Shown here: positions 12,980-23,324 of the stretch, in pieces
Position numbering within the stretch: the stretch's first letter is position 1
Layout of the letters: every line of letters starts with the position of its first letter
Assembly (NCBI GenBank): GCA_025667525.1
Contig: CM046875.1
Span: 199,368,125 to 199,432,124 of the forward strand
DNA: 64,000 bases
Direction: 5' to 3'
DNA from: Glebionis coronaria
Taxonomy: Eukaryota > Streptophyta > Magnoliopsida > Asterales > Asteraceae
Position numbers and translations under genes: made by a program
The notes under the pieces: generated by a model
Told to the model about the DNA's origin: nothing
Seen by the model: only the letters and a program-made list of their open reading frames with translations
Databases searched by the model: none

Positions 12980-13433
12980 CATCTAGGCAGGAGTAGGATA
13001 GATGTACTAGGTTTCATGTACATCATGATCAGCCTATGGGTTGCACCCTAGCTGACATGGTATATGACTTTTGTACTTTTATTTCTTTTTAACTTTTGGT
13101 GATGTAATCATGTACTTTATCTTTTCTTTTCTTTTGGACATGTAACTTTGGGATGTAATGTTTTAAAGACTGTGTCTATCATTACCTTGGACAAGGCCCG
13201 ACCGGCCTCTGACTTGGATTTTGTTATGCTAGATGGATGTTAAATTTCTTATGGAAATAGCATGTAATCACTTTCTTTATTATGTTTGCTGTGCAATGTA
13301 TTATATTATGAGATCTTGACAAGTTATCCAAATTTGTTATGAAATCAATGCATGAATTTTCCCCGTGCAAATAATATAAAAAATGTACTAACGTTTGAAC
13401 TAATAATCTCATTTTGTGTATGCTTATAGACAA
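12980..13433 (+). other. Element B spacer between upstream ORF and gag
   Basis: Continuation of B after C. The upstream ORF closes within about 100 bases. The rest is T-rich and non-coding, and runs into GTATGCTTATAG just before the gag ATG, which resembles a 3' splice site. Splicing here is only a possibility. Confidence 0.6.
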
Positions 13434-14411
13434 ATGGTGATTACGAGATCAAATCTCAATAATGCAACCACTTCCAATGCTAATAATGCTGAATTCCCAA
13501 AAGCTACTCAAAATGTCACTGCCGCACAACTCCGGGAAATGATAAGTGAAGGCATCACAGCAGCTATGGCAGCCAGAGGAGCTGATCCGAATGCAAACAA
13601 TGATCCAAACCTCAATGCACGCAGAAACAACACCAACAGGGGTTGCTCTTACCCCGACTTCTTAAAGTGAAAACCCTCATACTACCGAGGAAAAGAAGGA
13701 GTTGTTGAATTGATGCAGTGGTTTGAAAGACTAGAGACAGTTTTCCGCATCAGTGGTTGTGCTGACGAGAACAGAGTTAAGTTTTCCACATGCACACTAC
13801 TTGAGAGCGCGCTTACCTGGTGGAACTCTGTGGTCGCTACCCTTGGACATGACACTGCTTACACTCTCACTTGGGCCAACCTCAAAGAGAGGATGACTGA
13901 GAAGTACTGTGCTAGAGGAGAAATGAAGAAGTTGGAGATAGAGCTGTGGGATCTAAAGTGTAAGAACAATGATATCCTTTGGTAAAACCAAAGATTTCAA
14001 GAGTTAAGCTTGATGTGCACCAGAATGTTCCCTCAAAGGAGTGACAAGATTGAGAAGTATGTCAGTGGACTCCCTGACAAAATCCATGACAGTGTGTTAG
14101 CTTCACGACCCACTACCGTTGAAGGTGCTATGGAATTTGTGACTGAGCTGATCAACAAGCGAGCCCGCAATCTGTCCGAAAGGCAAATGGACAACAAGAG
14201 AAAGTCAGATGAAAGCTCTCGTAGCCAGCACCAGCAGCCTTCCATAAGGCAAAACGTTGGGCAAGCTGATGACACTACTCCCACAACCCGTACCAAGAAC
14301 TACTCGAGATCCAAGCCTAAGTGTTCAAAGTGCAACTATCATCACGTTGCTGGAGGACAATGCCAAGGATGCTACAAGTGCGGCCAACAAGGCCATTTTG
14401 CTCGTGAATGT
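13434..14411 (+). pseudogene. gag: Element B gag, first part (two stops, then cut by D)
   Basis: Structural protein (capsid/nucleocapsid) of a Ty3/gypsy chromovirus-like element. The ATG at 13434 opens MVITRSN, then an Asn/Ala-rich N-terminus. The capsid-type retrotransposon gag domain spans about 13640-14130, with WFERLETVF, ALTWW and LKERMTEKY. In-frame stops lie at 13668-13670 and 13983-13985, both inside otherwise continuous homology. The C-terminus has CX2C/H-type knuckles, including CYKCGQQGHFAREC at 14370-14411, a classic CX2CX4HX4C. Element D enters exactly after that last Cys codon; the frame resumes in phase at 26271. Confidence 0.88.
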
Positions 14412-15547
14412 TAATATTTGTCTTTTTAGTTCGTTTTCTCTCGGTCTTATCGAATTGATATAACTTTTCAAGCAAAGACTTAATTGTTTTTGGTTAAAAG
14501 AATGTATTTGGTATTTATATCTAATTGGCACAAAGCAATTAAAAAGATAAAAATATTATCTATACTACGTATACGTATTACTCTAAAACATTTAGCATTT
14601 ACAATAATTAATTGCTCAAAGTACAAGTAACAATATAGTGCTAGTACTAACAAAATTAACAAACTAACTACATTCACTAACAAGAAAATAACAAACTGAT
14701 AAAATGCAAAATAACTAAAGCACGAAAAACGATGCCAATCACTATTATAATATTCAAAATGCTACTAAGCCTTACGGGCTACAAATCTAACAGACGTGAA
14801 CTATCAATTTTGAAATAACAATTATTCCTAATTATATCTAGGATTGACTAAAATGGTAATCACTAATCTTTAGTTAAACTAGTGAAAATTCTAAGCCCAG
14901 TACAACAGTAAGCCCATTAAGAATGACGTTTAGAACAATCCATTAATCTAAGTATAATAATTTGTTCTAAAAGAGCAGCTACAGGGTACAAGTTCGGGGG
15001 TCGACTTCGTACAATTACCAAACTAGCATATGGAAAACTTTACACAGATTAAGTGGTTCGATACTAATCTTCTACTCCTCGACCTATTATTTTTACCAAT
15101 AGACTAATTATCTTGAAACTTCATTACACTATCTTAGTAACACTTTAAAATTCTATATTACACTACAATGAATTAAACAAGTTGAGATCCAATACAGAGT
15201 TTATCTAATCCAAAAGCTATCCAAATGAAAACTTAATCACTGAATGGAAATGCAATCTAACATCTTAAACATGAGTCTTAGCAGATCATTCAAATCAAGT
15301 ATACACAGAAAATATTCTACAAGTACAAATCTTGCAGATTATACTAAGATTGCAGAAAAGAAAATGAGTAAAATTTAACTAGATGAACTAATGAAATGCC
15401 ACTAAATCGTAACCTACACACGAAGCAGATTGATAAAAGCAATCAGCAGTCAATCATCTATCTATCTCAACTAAAGTAGAATACACAATATAATTTGCCG
15501 AAAACTAAATGCGCTTAACCTGTTTCTTCCAGGCCACCGTTGAGGCG

Positions 15548-15569
15548 AAGCGGAGCGTTGAGCTCGCTT
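15548..15569 (-). other. Leader hairpin in D LTR (left copy)
   Basis: Minus strand: arm AAGCGAGC, loop TCAAC, arm GCT-C-CGCTT with one bulged C. An AG|GT junction follows 28 nt downstream (15520/15519). The right LTR copy (24460-24481) has loop TCAGC. Homologous hairpins with other stems exist in G and F. Confidence 0.75.
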
Positions 15570-16643
15570 AAAACGAACAATGCCTTCGAAAATCGAACAC
15601 AAGTATTGAGCATTGCCTGCTAATCTGCTATCTACTCAACAGTAAATCCAAATACCTGCAAAACTAAAACAAAGCACAAAAAAGAATGGATGAGATCTTT
15701 CGATTCAGGAACCTGCAAAAACACCAAGTGGTCAAGATACTACGCTGGCAGTTTAAACCAGCAGACTCATAGAAGTAATTCAAGGTCTGTGATAAATTCT
15801 GTAAAAGAGAACTATTTATCCAAAACTAATAATCTGCGTGTAATGTTCGAAAACTCAATTTACAAGATTATCAGTTTAAAACTAAAACTCTTGCAACCAG
15901 TTAACAAAAACGCAAGATCAAATTATCAGAAAAGAAAAGTAAGAACTCGGAAATCTTGTTTGAACTCAAAAAAGTCACACCAATCTTTGAAGACGATTCA
16001 GAAAAGCTAAAGCAAAACAAGAAACAAGCATAAGCTTGTAATCAAAAGATTAAACTGAATTTCTAAAACTATATGAATTACTTGATTTAACAAGAACTTT
16101 AACAATCTTCCAACCAACTAACTAATACCTGTAATTCATTTTAACTGACTAATATCCAATCTTCAACTGAATTTGCTACCAACTGTTTACTAAATTCAAA
16201 GGCTATGAGCTTATGATAGTTAACAAGAACTCACAAATGATCCAACCGTAAGATGAAAAACTTTCGAAAACTTATAAAAACGAAAATAGAACAGGTCTTG
16301 AGTTAAGTAAAACAGAATGACTTAAGCTCAAACTTTCATTAATGGCCGAATTAGTTAAGGAATGTAACTGAGATCGAGACTATAGAAATAAACTATCTAT
16401 GTGACAATAGAAACAGAACAATGACTTATTAAAAAGAAAGAAGAATGCAAAAGTAAAGATTTCATTAATGGTTGAGAAATGAGTAATCGGTTACAACAGT
16501 AAACTGAATCGTAACAAACTTAAAACTGAATATTAACTGAAAGTCATTAAGCTTTTTGAGAGAAAATAAAACTAACTATCTAACCTAACTACTAGGTGTT
16601 TCTACTCCTAAGCCACCCGTCTGAAAATGAGCTCTACGTCTTG

Positions 16644-16705
16644 TATTTATAGGCGTTGAGAAGAAAGAGATGACGTGTTGCTTCCAATCAGCAATGGACA
16701 CGTGT
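16644..16705 (-). promoter_or_regulatory. LTR promoter module of D (left copy)
   Basis: Read on the minus strand: ACACGTGT (G-box core), then TGATTGG (CCAAT box), then ACACGTCA (bZIP/ACGT type), then TATAAATA at 16651-16644. The same order and similar spacing occur in G. Transcription would start some 30 bp beyond the TATA box, leftward. Confidence 0.75.
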
Positions 16706-17319
16706 AAAATACGAGGATCTTGATTTATTCTTCATTCTTCAAATTGGGGTTTTCTTCATCTTTCTTTCTTGATCAAATTAATTGATACCATCTTTTAGAG
16801 GAGGTGATGATGATGATTTTTGTTGTTTATAAGTTTAACCTGAATCTTCTTGGATCTTTTGATATGGTGATTTGCAGGTTTTGGATGATAGAAGAATGAA
16901 ATCCTGCTTCTTCGTTTCTCTCTCTCTCTTTGGGAATGAAGAAGACGTAAGTTATGTTTATTTTGACCGTGACTTGGTCATTGACCAAGTTTAAGTAAAA
17001 GTAACTTTCCCATCTTTCTATTTAGTCCTTCCATTTCTTCTTTCCTTCAAATAGGTTTAAAACCTTTTAAATAATCGCTTTTTCATCCTTCATCTTTGTA
17101 AAAGTTGCAAGTTCAGCCCTCCATCTTGGTATTATTAGCAGGTAAAATCCTTGAAAGCTCATTCGTCCTTTTCTTCGTCTTTTGTGATATAAATCCCTTG
17201 GAAACGTATGTATCTTTTTTACCTGAAACACACAAAACACAAATACACGCGTAATTCTGATATTTTAAAGTTAAATATTATGTATTTGACTGTGTTTATA
17301 GTGGTTTTTGGATCATTAT

Positions 17320-17343
17320 TGATGAGTGTTTTCACACTTATCA
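17320..17343 (-). other. Terminal hairpin of the D LTR
   Basis: The LTR begins (minus strand) TGATAAGTG, six-base loop TGAAAA, then CACTCATCA: 8 of 9 positions pair, starting at the very first base. The copy in the 5' LTR is at 26242-26265. Confidence 0.8.
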
Positions 17344-17354
17344 ACTCCCCTCCA
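17344..17354 (-). other. Polypurine tract of D
   Basis: Minus strand TGGAGGGGAGT directly before the 3' LTR start at 17343. It is preceded by CAAG, as in G. Confidence 0.85.
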
Positions 17355-19383
17355 CTTGACCATTGTCATGACCTCATGCAATGCAGCATTTTAAAGCACC
17401 AAGTTACACTTTTCTCATAATTAACCCACCTTAGCCATTATGGAATGCATCTACACAACTCTACACTATATGATGCATGATTTTGAATATATACAATGCA
17501 ATGCAAAGAAAAGCAATTCTATTTACATCTTTTTGGATTTTCTTGAAATGGTTCTAATGGAAATAACTCATAAAGAAATCAATGACTTAGATTAGGGCTT
17601 TTGGTACCATGGACACTTATCACCCTCAAGTTTTACTTTCCCCATACCAAGCTTAAAAATGGGATCATTGCATTCACAAGTAAAAAGTGCATCAACTTAT
17701 TCATAACAATTAAATGTGGAACCGGTTATTATTTGAGCAAATTGCTTTTGGGCAAATTTGTCATTATTTGAAGCATGAAATATAAGAAATGTAAAATCCA
17801 AAAATAAGGAAGCACGGTTTTAATCCTAATTAATCCTCCCATCCATTACTCGAAAAACCGCTCACAATTAATATAAGTCCGTTTCAAGAATAATAAGTCA
17901 TTCGCCTTATGTGTAAAATCCTCATTTCATGCTTTCATAAGTAGCTACACACTCGCTAAGGAAAGAAAATTAAAACTCACGCAATAATTTACATCCGCCA
18001 TCTTTTTGGGACTTTGGATCTTCAACCCCGCAACCCGTCAAGGTAATATTGGATTGGAGCAATCTATCGAATCCCCGCAACCCGTCAAGGTAATATTGGA
18101 ATTCAATAGTCACTATAATTAACACCACACTGCCCCTCTTGGGAGTCTTGTATAATTATTTTTTTTATTTTCTTTTTCTTTTTCTCTTTTTTTTTCTAGC
18201 CACTCATTTTTTTGTAAGCCGCTCTTATTTTTCTTTATTCCTCACAAAGAAATTTGAAAAGAATAAAAGGTAAAACACCTGCTAAATATTAAGCATGACA
18301 TAAGTCTAGTACACATAAAACGTTCTAACTTAGAATCTTAAGACGTACTTATATCAACCATGAATGATTAGTCAAAAATGCATAAGAGATTACAAACCGA
18401 TTAAAACCGTTCTTGATTATTTATTAACATATATACATGCGAAGAAATTAGAGGTAAATAAGAGAAGGGTTTAGCCACAAGTAATTATCATGAAGTTTAT
18501 CTAGCCCTTTTATACTTGCTTCAACTCTATCATTTCCCATTCTCCACAAATTTAAAATCTCAAAGAATGAGATTGGTGGATGCTTAGCCTAATAGACCAA
18601 TGAAGGACTACATGGTTAAGGATACTAGCTAGAGAGTGCTAAGATAAGCAAACTCGGGTTGAGTCAAAATATCCATGGCGGGCCTAATATGACAAAGAAA
18701 TCTAAATTTGTTAAACCATGTTCTTATTATATTTTTCTTTTCTCTTTTTATATATTTTTGATGAAAAATAAAAGAAGAAATATATACAATGCAAATGTGT
18801 TATGCAAATGAAAAATGATTCATGCAAAATTATGAATGCATATTTTTGGTGGCCAAAGTAGATCAAAAATTTGAAAAATGTTGAAAAAATCATTTCCCAA
18901 TTATCATGAAGTCAAGACAATGGTCTAGGTAAGGTCACTTCGATAGAAGTCTCCCCTACACTTAAGATAAACATTGTCCTCAATGTTTAAGAGCATGGGA
19001 GTGAACTCCCCTACACTTAGGACATTGATTACTTTGCTTAACCCAAGCTAAGGAAGAGACAACTAAAGGGTATTCATTTTAAGCACAAGTGTTTTGAATA
19101 TCACAATAGCAAAAACTTATCGAAGTGAACCGGATACACGGGGCCTCCTCCATAAGCTCCAAGCATGAAATGTGAGAGAGCAACCCTTGAAGCAAACACG
19201 AAAAGACGAAGAAAGGCCACCCCTCCACTTCAACTCTACTATAACACCATTTTATTAAACCTAACCTATTTAGATCTACTCTACATTTTCTAACCTAGTT
19301 ATTCAATACTAAGGGTGAAAAGTCATGCCCATAAAGAGAAACCTCGAAGAAAGTCCACCAGGATCAAATACATGATTTTCATC
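17355..19383 (-). other. Element D 3' non-coding tail
   Basis: About 2 kb without coding between the acidic ORF and the polypurine tract. It is close to 38251-40206 of G for most of its length, including a doubled segment with core CCCGCAACCCGTCAAGGTAA (18026-18100), a long T-rich run near 18150-18200, and the AGGA hairpin with two purine-tract copies. No env-like frame is seen. Confidence 0.8.
18951..19020 (-). other. Purine tract / AGGA hairpin / purine tract block in D
   Basis: Minus strand order: AAGTGTAGGGGAG (19018-19006), hairpin TAAACATTG-AGGA-CAATGTTTA (18989-18968, perfect 9-bp stem), then TAAGTGTAGGGGAG (18964-18951). Both purine tracts resemble the true polypurine tract at 17344. 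G has the same block and E has it with another purine sequence. Confidence 0.85.
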
Positions 19384-20112
19384 CTAATAATAGCTCAATC
19401 CCAAGGTGGGAATCATAAACCAGGGTAAAATAGTCGAGGTATGATAAGGAGGTAAGGATCCCACTTTTCTAAAGAGTTTTCCTTTTATAGCAGATAGCTC
19501 AAAAATGTTTATACCAGGATCAAAAACCTTTTCCTTTTGGGGAAAATGACAAGTCAAAGAAGTGTTTCCTTTAGAAGACTCCCCCTTATAAAAAGTCACA
19601 TCATTAGACACCGAAGGTTGAAAAAGAGGTGTTAATACACAAGTAGTATGAACCTTCGGGTCTTCCTTTTCTTTTCCTTTTGAAAAATTTTCATTAAGGT
19701 CCAAATGGGGATAAAAGTCATCATCTAAGTCCAAAGTAGGAGAGTCGTCCTCATCCAAACTCAATGAAGAGACAAATGAATCGTTGGAATCATCGGAAAA
19801 CTCATCCTCAATAGGAAAGTAGGTATCTAGAAACTTGTCTAAATCCTCATCAAAAGTAATATCCTCTAAAGTAGTATCACTCTCTAAAGGTTGAGGATCC
19901 TCCTCAATAATAACCAAATCCACCGGCGGATAGGTATGACAATAAGAGTCACTAGGAGGCTCAAGTATAGGAGGACCATTCGTAGAGATGATATGAGTCA
20001 TAGACCTTAAGGGTATAGAAATCTCATCACTATAATCATCATTAACTTCCTCATTGTCATTGAAAAGTGGGTTATCAAGTGATGTTTGAAAAATAGGGTT
20101 TGAATAAATCAC
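19384..20112 (-). CDS. Acidic ORF in the pol position of element D
   Basis: Open frame of 242 codons directly after protease, where RT would begin in G. The product is strongly acidic (many Asp/Glu runs between residues about 20 and 150) with interspersed Ser/Thr/Pro, no membrane segment and no known catalytic motif. Near the C-terminus it has VFDPGI followed by IKGKLF and GSLPP. A related arrangement (FDPGI, then NGKSF and GASLP) is found at the same place in element E (59660-60059), which belongs to another LTR family. It is still open although gag-pro of the same copy has many stops. The first ATG is at 20112, but homology-free frame continues upstream to 20139, so it may be the end of a gag-pro fusion. 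Function unknown. Confidence 0.6.
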   Translation of the reverse strand: MIYSNPIFQTSLDNPLFNDNEEVNDDYSDEISIPLRSMTHIISTNGPPILEPPSDSYCHTYPPVDLVIIEEDPQPLESDTTLEDITFDEDLDKFLDTYFPIEDEFSDDSNDSFVSSLSLDEDDSPTLDLDDDFYPHLDLNENFSKGKEKEDPKVHTTCVLTPLFQPSVSNDVTFYKGESSKGNTSLTCHFPQKEKVFDPGINIFELSAIKGKLFRKVGSLPPYHTSTILPWFMIPTLGLSYY

Positions 20113-20139
20113 AAAATCATCAATGTTAAACTCTTGAGT

Positions 20140-20976
20140 TTAAAAAACATTCAATGAGGAAGTAATGGAGGCTATGGTCTCAACATGGGGAATCTCATAA
20201 TTCCCACTTTGACAAGCTTCATGAAAGTATTCATGACAAACTTCATCAAGAATATCATTGTTATTCCCCCCTACATCATTACTATGATTTACCGCCTCGT
20301 CAAGAACATCAATATGATTAACGGTTTCATAACCTTGAGATTTCTTAATGACTTTTCCCATCTTAAATGCAACTTTCTCATCCTCAACTCTCATAATTAA
20401 TTATCCTCCCGCCACATCAATAAGAGTACGACCCGTCCTCAGGAAAGGTCTACCAACAATTAGAGGAACTCTCGGGTCCATGTCATAATCAACCACTACA
20501 AAGTCGGCCAGAAAGGTAAACTTATCCACAACTACAAACACATCCTCCGTAATACCTACCGGGTAAGCTATGGTACGATTGGCTAATTCAAGGGTCATCC
20601 TAGTTAGAGTGAGCTCGGGAAAAGAGAGTTTTTGCCAAACCGATAAAGGCATGAGATTTATGCTTGCCCCTAGATCTGCCAATGCCATGCAATTTTCCAC
20701 CCTAGGAAAATTACAAGGGATCAAAAAGCGCCCCGGATCTCCAAGTTTTGTAGGTAAGGTTTTGAGCAACACAGCGGAACAATTCTCATTAAGGGATGTG
20801 TTAGGCAATTCCACCATTTTTTCCTTGTTGGAAAGGAGATCTTTGAACATCTTAGCAAATTTTGGCATATATGCAAGAGCTTCCGCAAAGGAGATGTTTA
20901 TGTTAAGTTGCTTGAACATCCTCAAAAAATTAGAGACTTGTATATCATCCTTGTTTTTCAATTTCTCCTTTCTCAA
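20140..20976 (-). pseudogene. pro: Element D aspartic protease region (one stop inside)
   Basis: Retroviral-type aspartic protease that would cleave the gag polyprotein. The active-site motif is [10 protein letters not shown], the usual Athila form, and the flap/C-terminal part has [10 protein letters not shown] and GRTLIDVA. It is nearly the same as residues ~612-870 of the G polyprotein. A TAA at about 20398-20400 replaces a Lys codon of G; the frame then continues to HVETIAS at about 20170, where similarity to G stops and the acidic ORF begins. The N-terminal part (20976-20780) is the conserved spacer between gag and protease. Confidence 0.85.
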
Positions 20977-22530
20977 TATTGAAGGGTAAGGAAGGTTTGG
21001 TTTAGGTGTAGGTGGAGTAGGTGTTGTAGTAGAAGATTTTTCTTTGTTAGCTTCTTCATTGGGAGTTGTGGAAGGTAAAGTAGAAGTGGGAATAGGTTGA
21101 GAAGGTATGTTTTATTGGATAGGAGCATTTGGAGGTGGTGAAGTAGATGTAGAAGGCTTGTCACATGTAGGAACAAAAGTGGGTTTAACAATAGGAGGTG
21201 TAGGAGGTGAAGGATCCTTTGTTGACTTTCCACTTCTTGTTGTAATAGCATTGATATTTGCCCTTGGATTTGCTTGTGTGTTAGATGGTAAAGCTCCTTG
21301 TTGTCTTTGATTGAATGCCATCAAAAGCCTATTAGTTTGTTCCTTCATTGTAAGTTTCATTTGCTCATTCATTCTTTTCTCACTTTCACGAATTCTCCTT
21401 TCAACATACTCATGAGTATCATGTAGCCCATATCCTTGATTTTGAGCTTGAGGGTATCCTTGATTTGGAAAGGGTGGTGGTGGTTGAAATCCTTGATTGG
21501 GTGGATGAAAATTATTTACTTGATTTTGAAAGGTGTTGGGTGCTTTGTAATTGTTCCCTTAGTAAGCATAGCACTCCCCTTGATAACCTTGAACTTTATC
21601 ACATTGTTGTTAGGAATGGGGACCTCTACAAGTCTCACATGAAAGAGCAATAGTATTCACATCATTGGTGGAATTCTTTTTCAAAAAGAGGTCACAAAAT
21701 TTCATGAGTGTGTTGGTCATAGTATCAAGCTTTTGAGAGATCATGTTTTCGATTTGAGGAGTAACACTCTTGCACCACATGGACTCTCTCATCAAATTGT
21801 GTGTTAGCTTGCACCATCGATTTTGTCTCAATAATGTCCCAAGATTCTTGAATGGATTTAGAGAAAATATTTCCACTCGCGGAAGAGTTGAGTGAATCTT
21901 GGTGGTATGGTCTTAATCCATTATAGAAAGTGTTGATTTGGTGAACCTCATTGAATCCATGATTTGGACATTTCCTCAATAACTCCTTGAAATTTTCCCA
22001 AGCCTCACTAAATGTTTGATCATTCCTTTGTTGAAAACCAATAATTAATTTTCTCAAAGCCGTAGTTCTTGATGGAGGAAAGAACTGGTTCAAAAACTTC
22101 TTCCTTAAATCCTCCCAAGTGAAGATGCTCATAGATGGTTGCCTATCATACCAATTTCTAGCAAGACCCTCTAAGGAGAATGGGAATAGGATCAACTTAA
22201 TGGCATCAGGAGGGACCCCATTATACTTAAGTGTATTGCAAAGTAACAAGAACCTCTTAATATGGTCGTGTGGGTCATCTATGGGTCTCCCTAAGAAGGG
22301 GCTAGAAGAAACCAAAATGATCATATGTGTATTAAGCTCAAAAGTGTGTGCGGGTATGTCGGGTATAACGATGGCGTCGGCATTTCCCTCCACTTTTGAT
22401 TGGAGGATCTCCATAATAGGACGTTGATCCATGGCTACAATAGTGGTGTCGAAAGCGCGATACTCGTGATCGGCTTGATGGACGGTTTTGTTGTTCTTCC
22501 TTTTTTAAGAACGAGATACACCAATCGGTA
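20977..22530 (-). pseudogene. gag: Element D gag (several stops and frameshifts)
   Basis: Athila-type gag. The capsid-like domain is open from ATG 22432 to about 21780 (motifs FPPSRTTALR, CPNHG, INTFYNGL, DSLN.SA.G). The first codons, matching MLTRG of G, are shifted out of frame upstream of 22432. After about 21780 the frame shifts. The zinc knuckle CETCRGPHS-stop-QQC (CX2CX3HX4C in G and E) is at 21590-21635 with a stop inside. Further stops occur near 21557 and 21110. The Pro/Ser/Thr-rich linker (21372-20980) follows. It is clearly a decayed copy. Confidence 0.88.
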
Positions 22531-23307
22531 TGTTTACACGTGTGCGAGTACACGTGTAAGTAAACTCGAGGAATGAGAGATGAGCTCTCAGTCGACTTTT
22601 AAAGGAGAAGAGATTATCTCCCTCGAGGTGCAATAATTAATATCCACAAGAAAATATAATATATGTAAGTAATAATTGTGTAACAAAACCCCCAACAAGC
22701 TTTCCTTCTTAGAATACTCACTAGTGAACGGGGGGTTAGGTGGCGCGAAGCACTTAAGTACCTATTAACCCTTAGACGGCATTTTATAGCACGTCGCCTA
22801 TCTATTCACTTTAGTAGTTTGTATTCTTTGAATTCTTGCCTATTGGAAGTATTTATCTATTTTTGCCTTTAATTTAATTTGATCGATACACGTGTCAAGG
22901 ACCGGAACGCTCCCTAACACGGTGTATCGCAAAAGCAATACTTATGGAGATATGTGTATTGGTTGTTCGTACACGTATACGTATCTACATATAATAATAT
23001 AGAGAAACTATTTTTGTATTTATTGGGTTTTTTAAGAAAATACTATATGTACGTAAAAAGCGATGAAAACCAATAATATATATTTTTGGGTGTAATCTTT
23101 TAGGAAAATTACTTTTTGGATTTTTTATTTTTTGGTTCAATTCTTTAGGAAAAGAATTGATTTTGTGATTTTTGATTTTTTATATTTTTATCTTTTTGAT
23201 TGTTTTTTATGTTTTTGATTTATAATACGTAAAAATAACGTTCACAAAGTGAACGGATCCCAAAATCCAATCGTCTCACTCGAAACCGTTAATCTTCACG
23301 AAAAGAA
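22531..23307 (-). other. Element D 5' leader
   Basis: Untranslated region between primer site and gag. It holds a perfect hairpin CGTTCAC-TTT-GTGAACG (minus strand, 23255-23239), present at the same place in G, and a block with GCGCGAAGCACTTAAGTACC (22743-22762) conserved in all four Athila-like elements here. The latter is a candidate packaging or dimer signal by position. Confidence 0.7.
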
Positions 23308-23322
23308 CCGGCAGTGGCGCCA
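23308..23322 (-). other. Primer binding site of D (tRNA-Asp type)
   Basis: Minus strand TGGCGCCACTGCCGG, close to the tRNA-Asp 3'-end complement (TGGCGCCGTTGCCGG), two bases from the LTR edge at 23325. Confidence 0.88.
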
Positions 23323-23324
23323 TT

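Larger units (their letters stand above)
14412..17343 (-). repeat. Element D LTR, left copy (3' LTR)
   Basis: 2932 bp. On the minus strand it starts TGATAAGTG at 17343 and ends ATATTA at 14412, i.e. TG...TA rather than TG...CA; the exact target duplication fixes this edge. It contains the terminal hairpin, an ACGT/CCAAT/TATA promoter module, the leader hairpin and a TACGTATACGTA palindrome (about 14568-14579). The 15690-16010 open frame is not conserved as coding. Confidence 0.9.
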
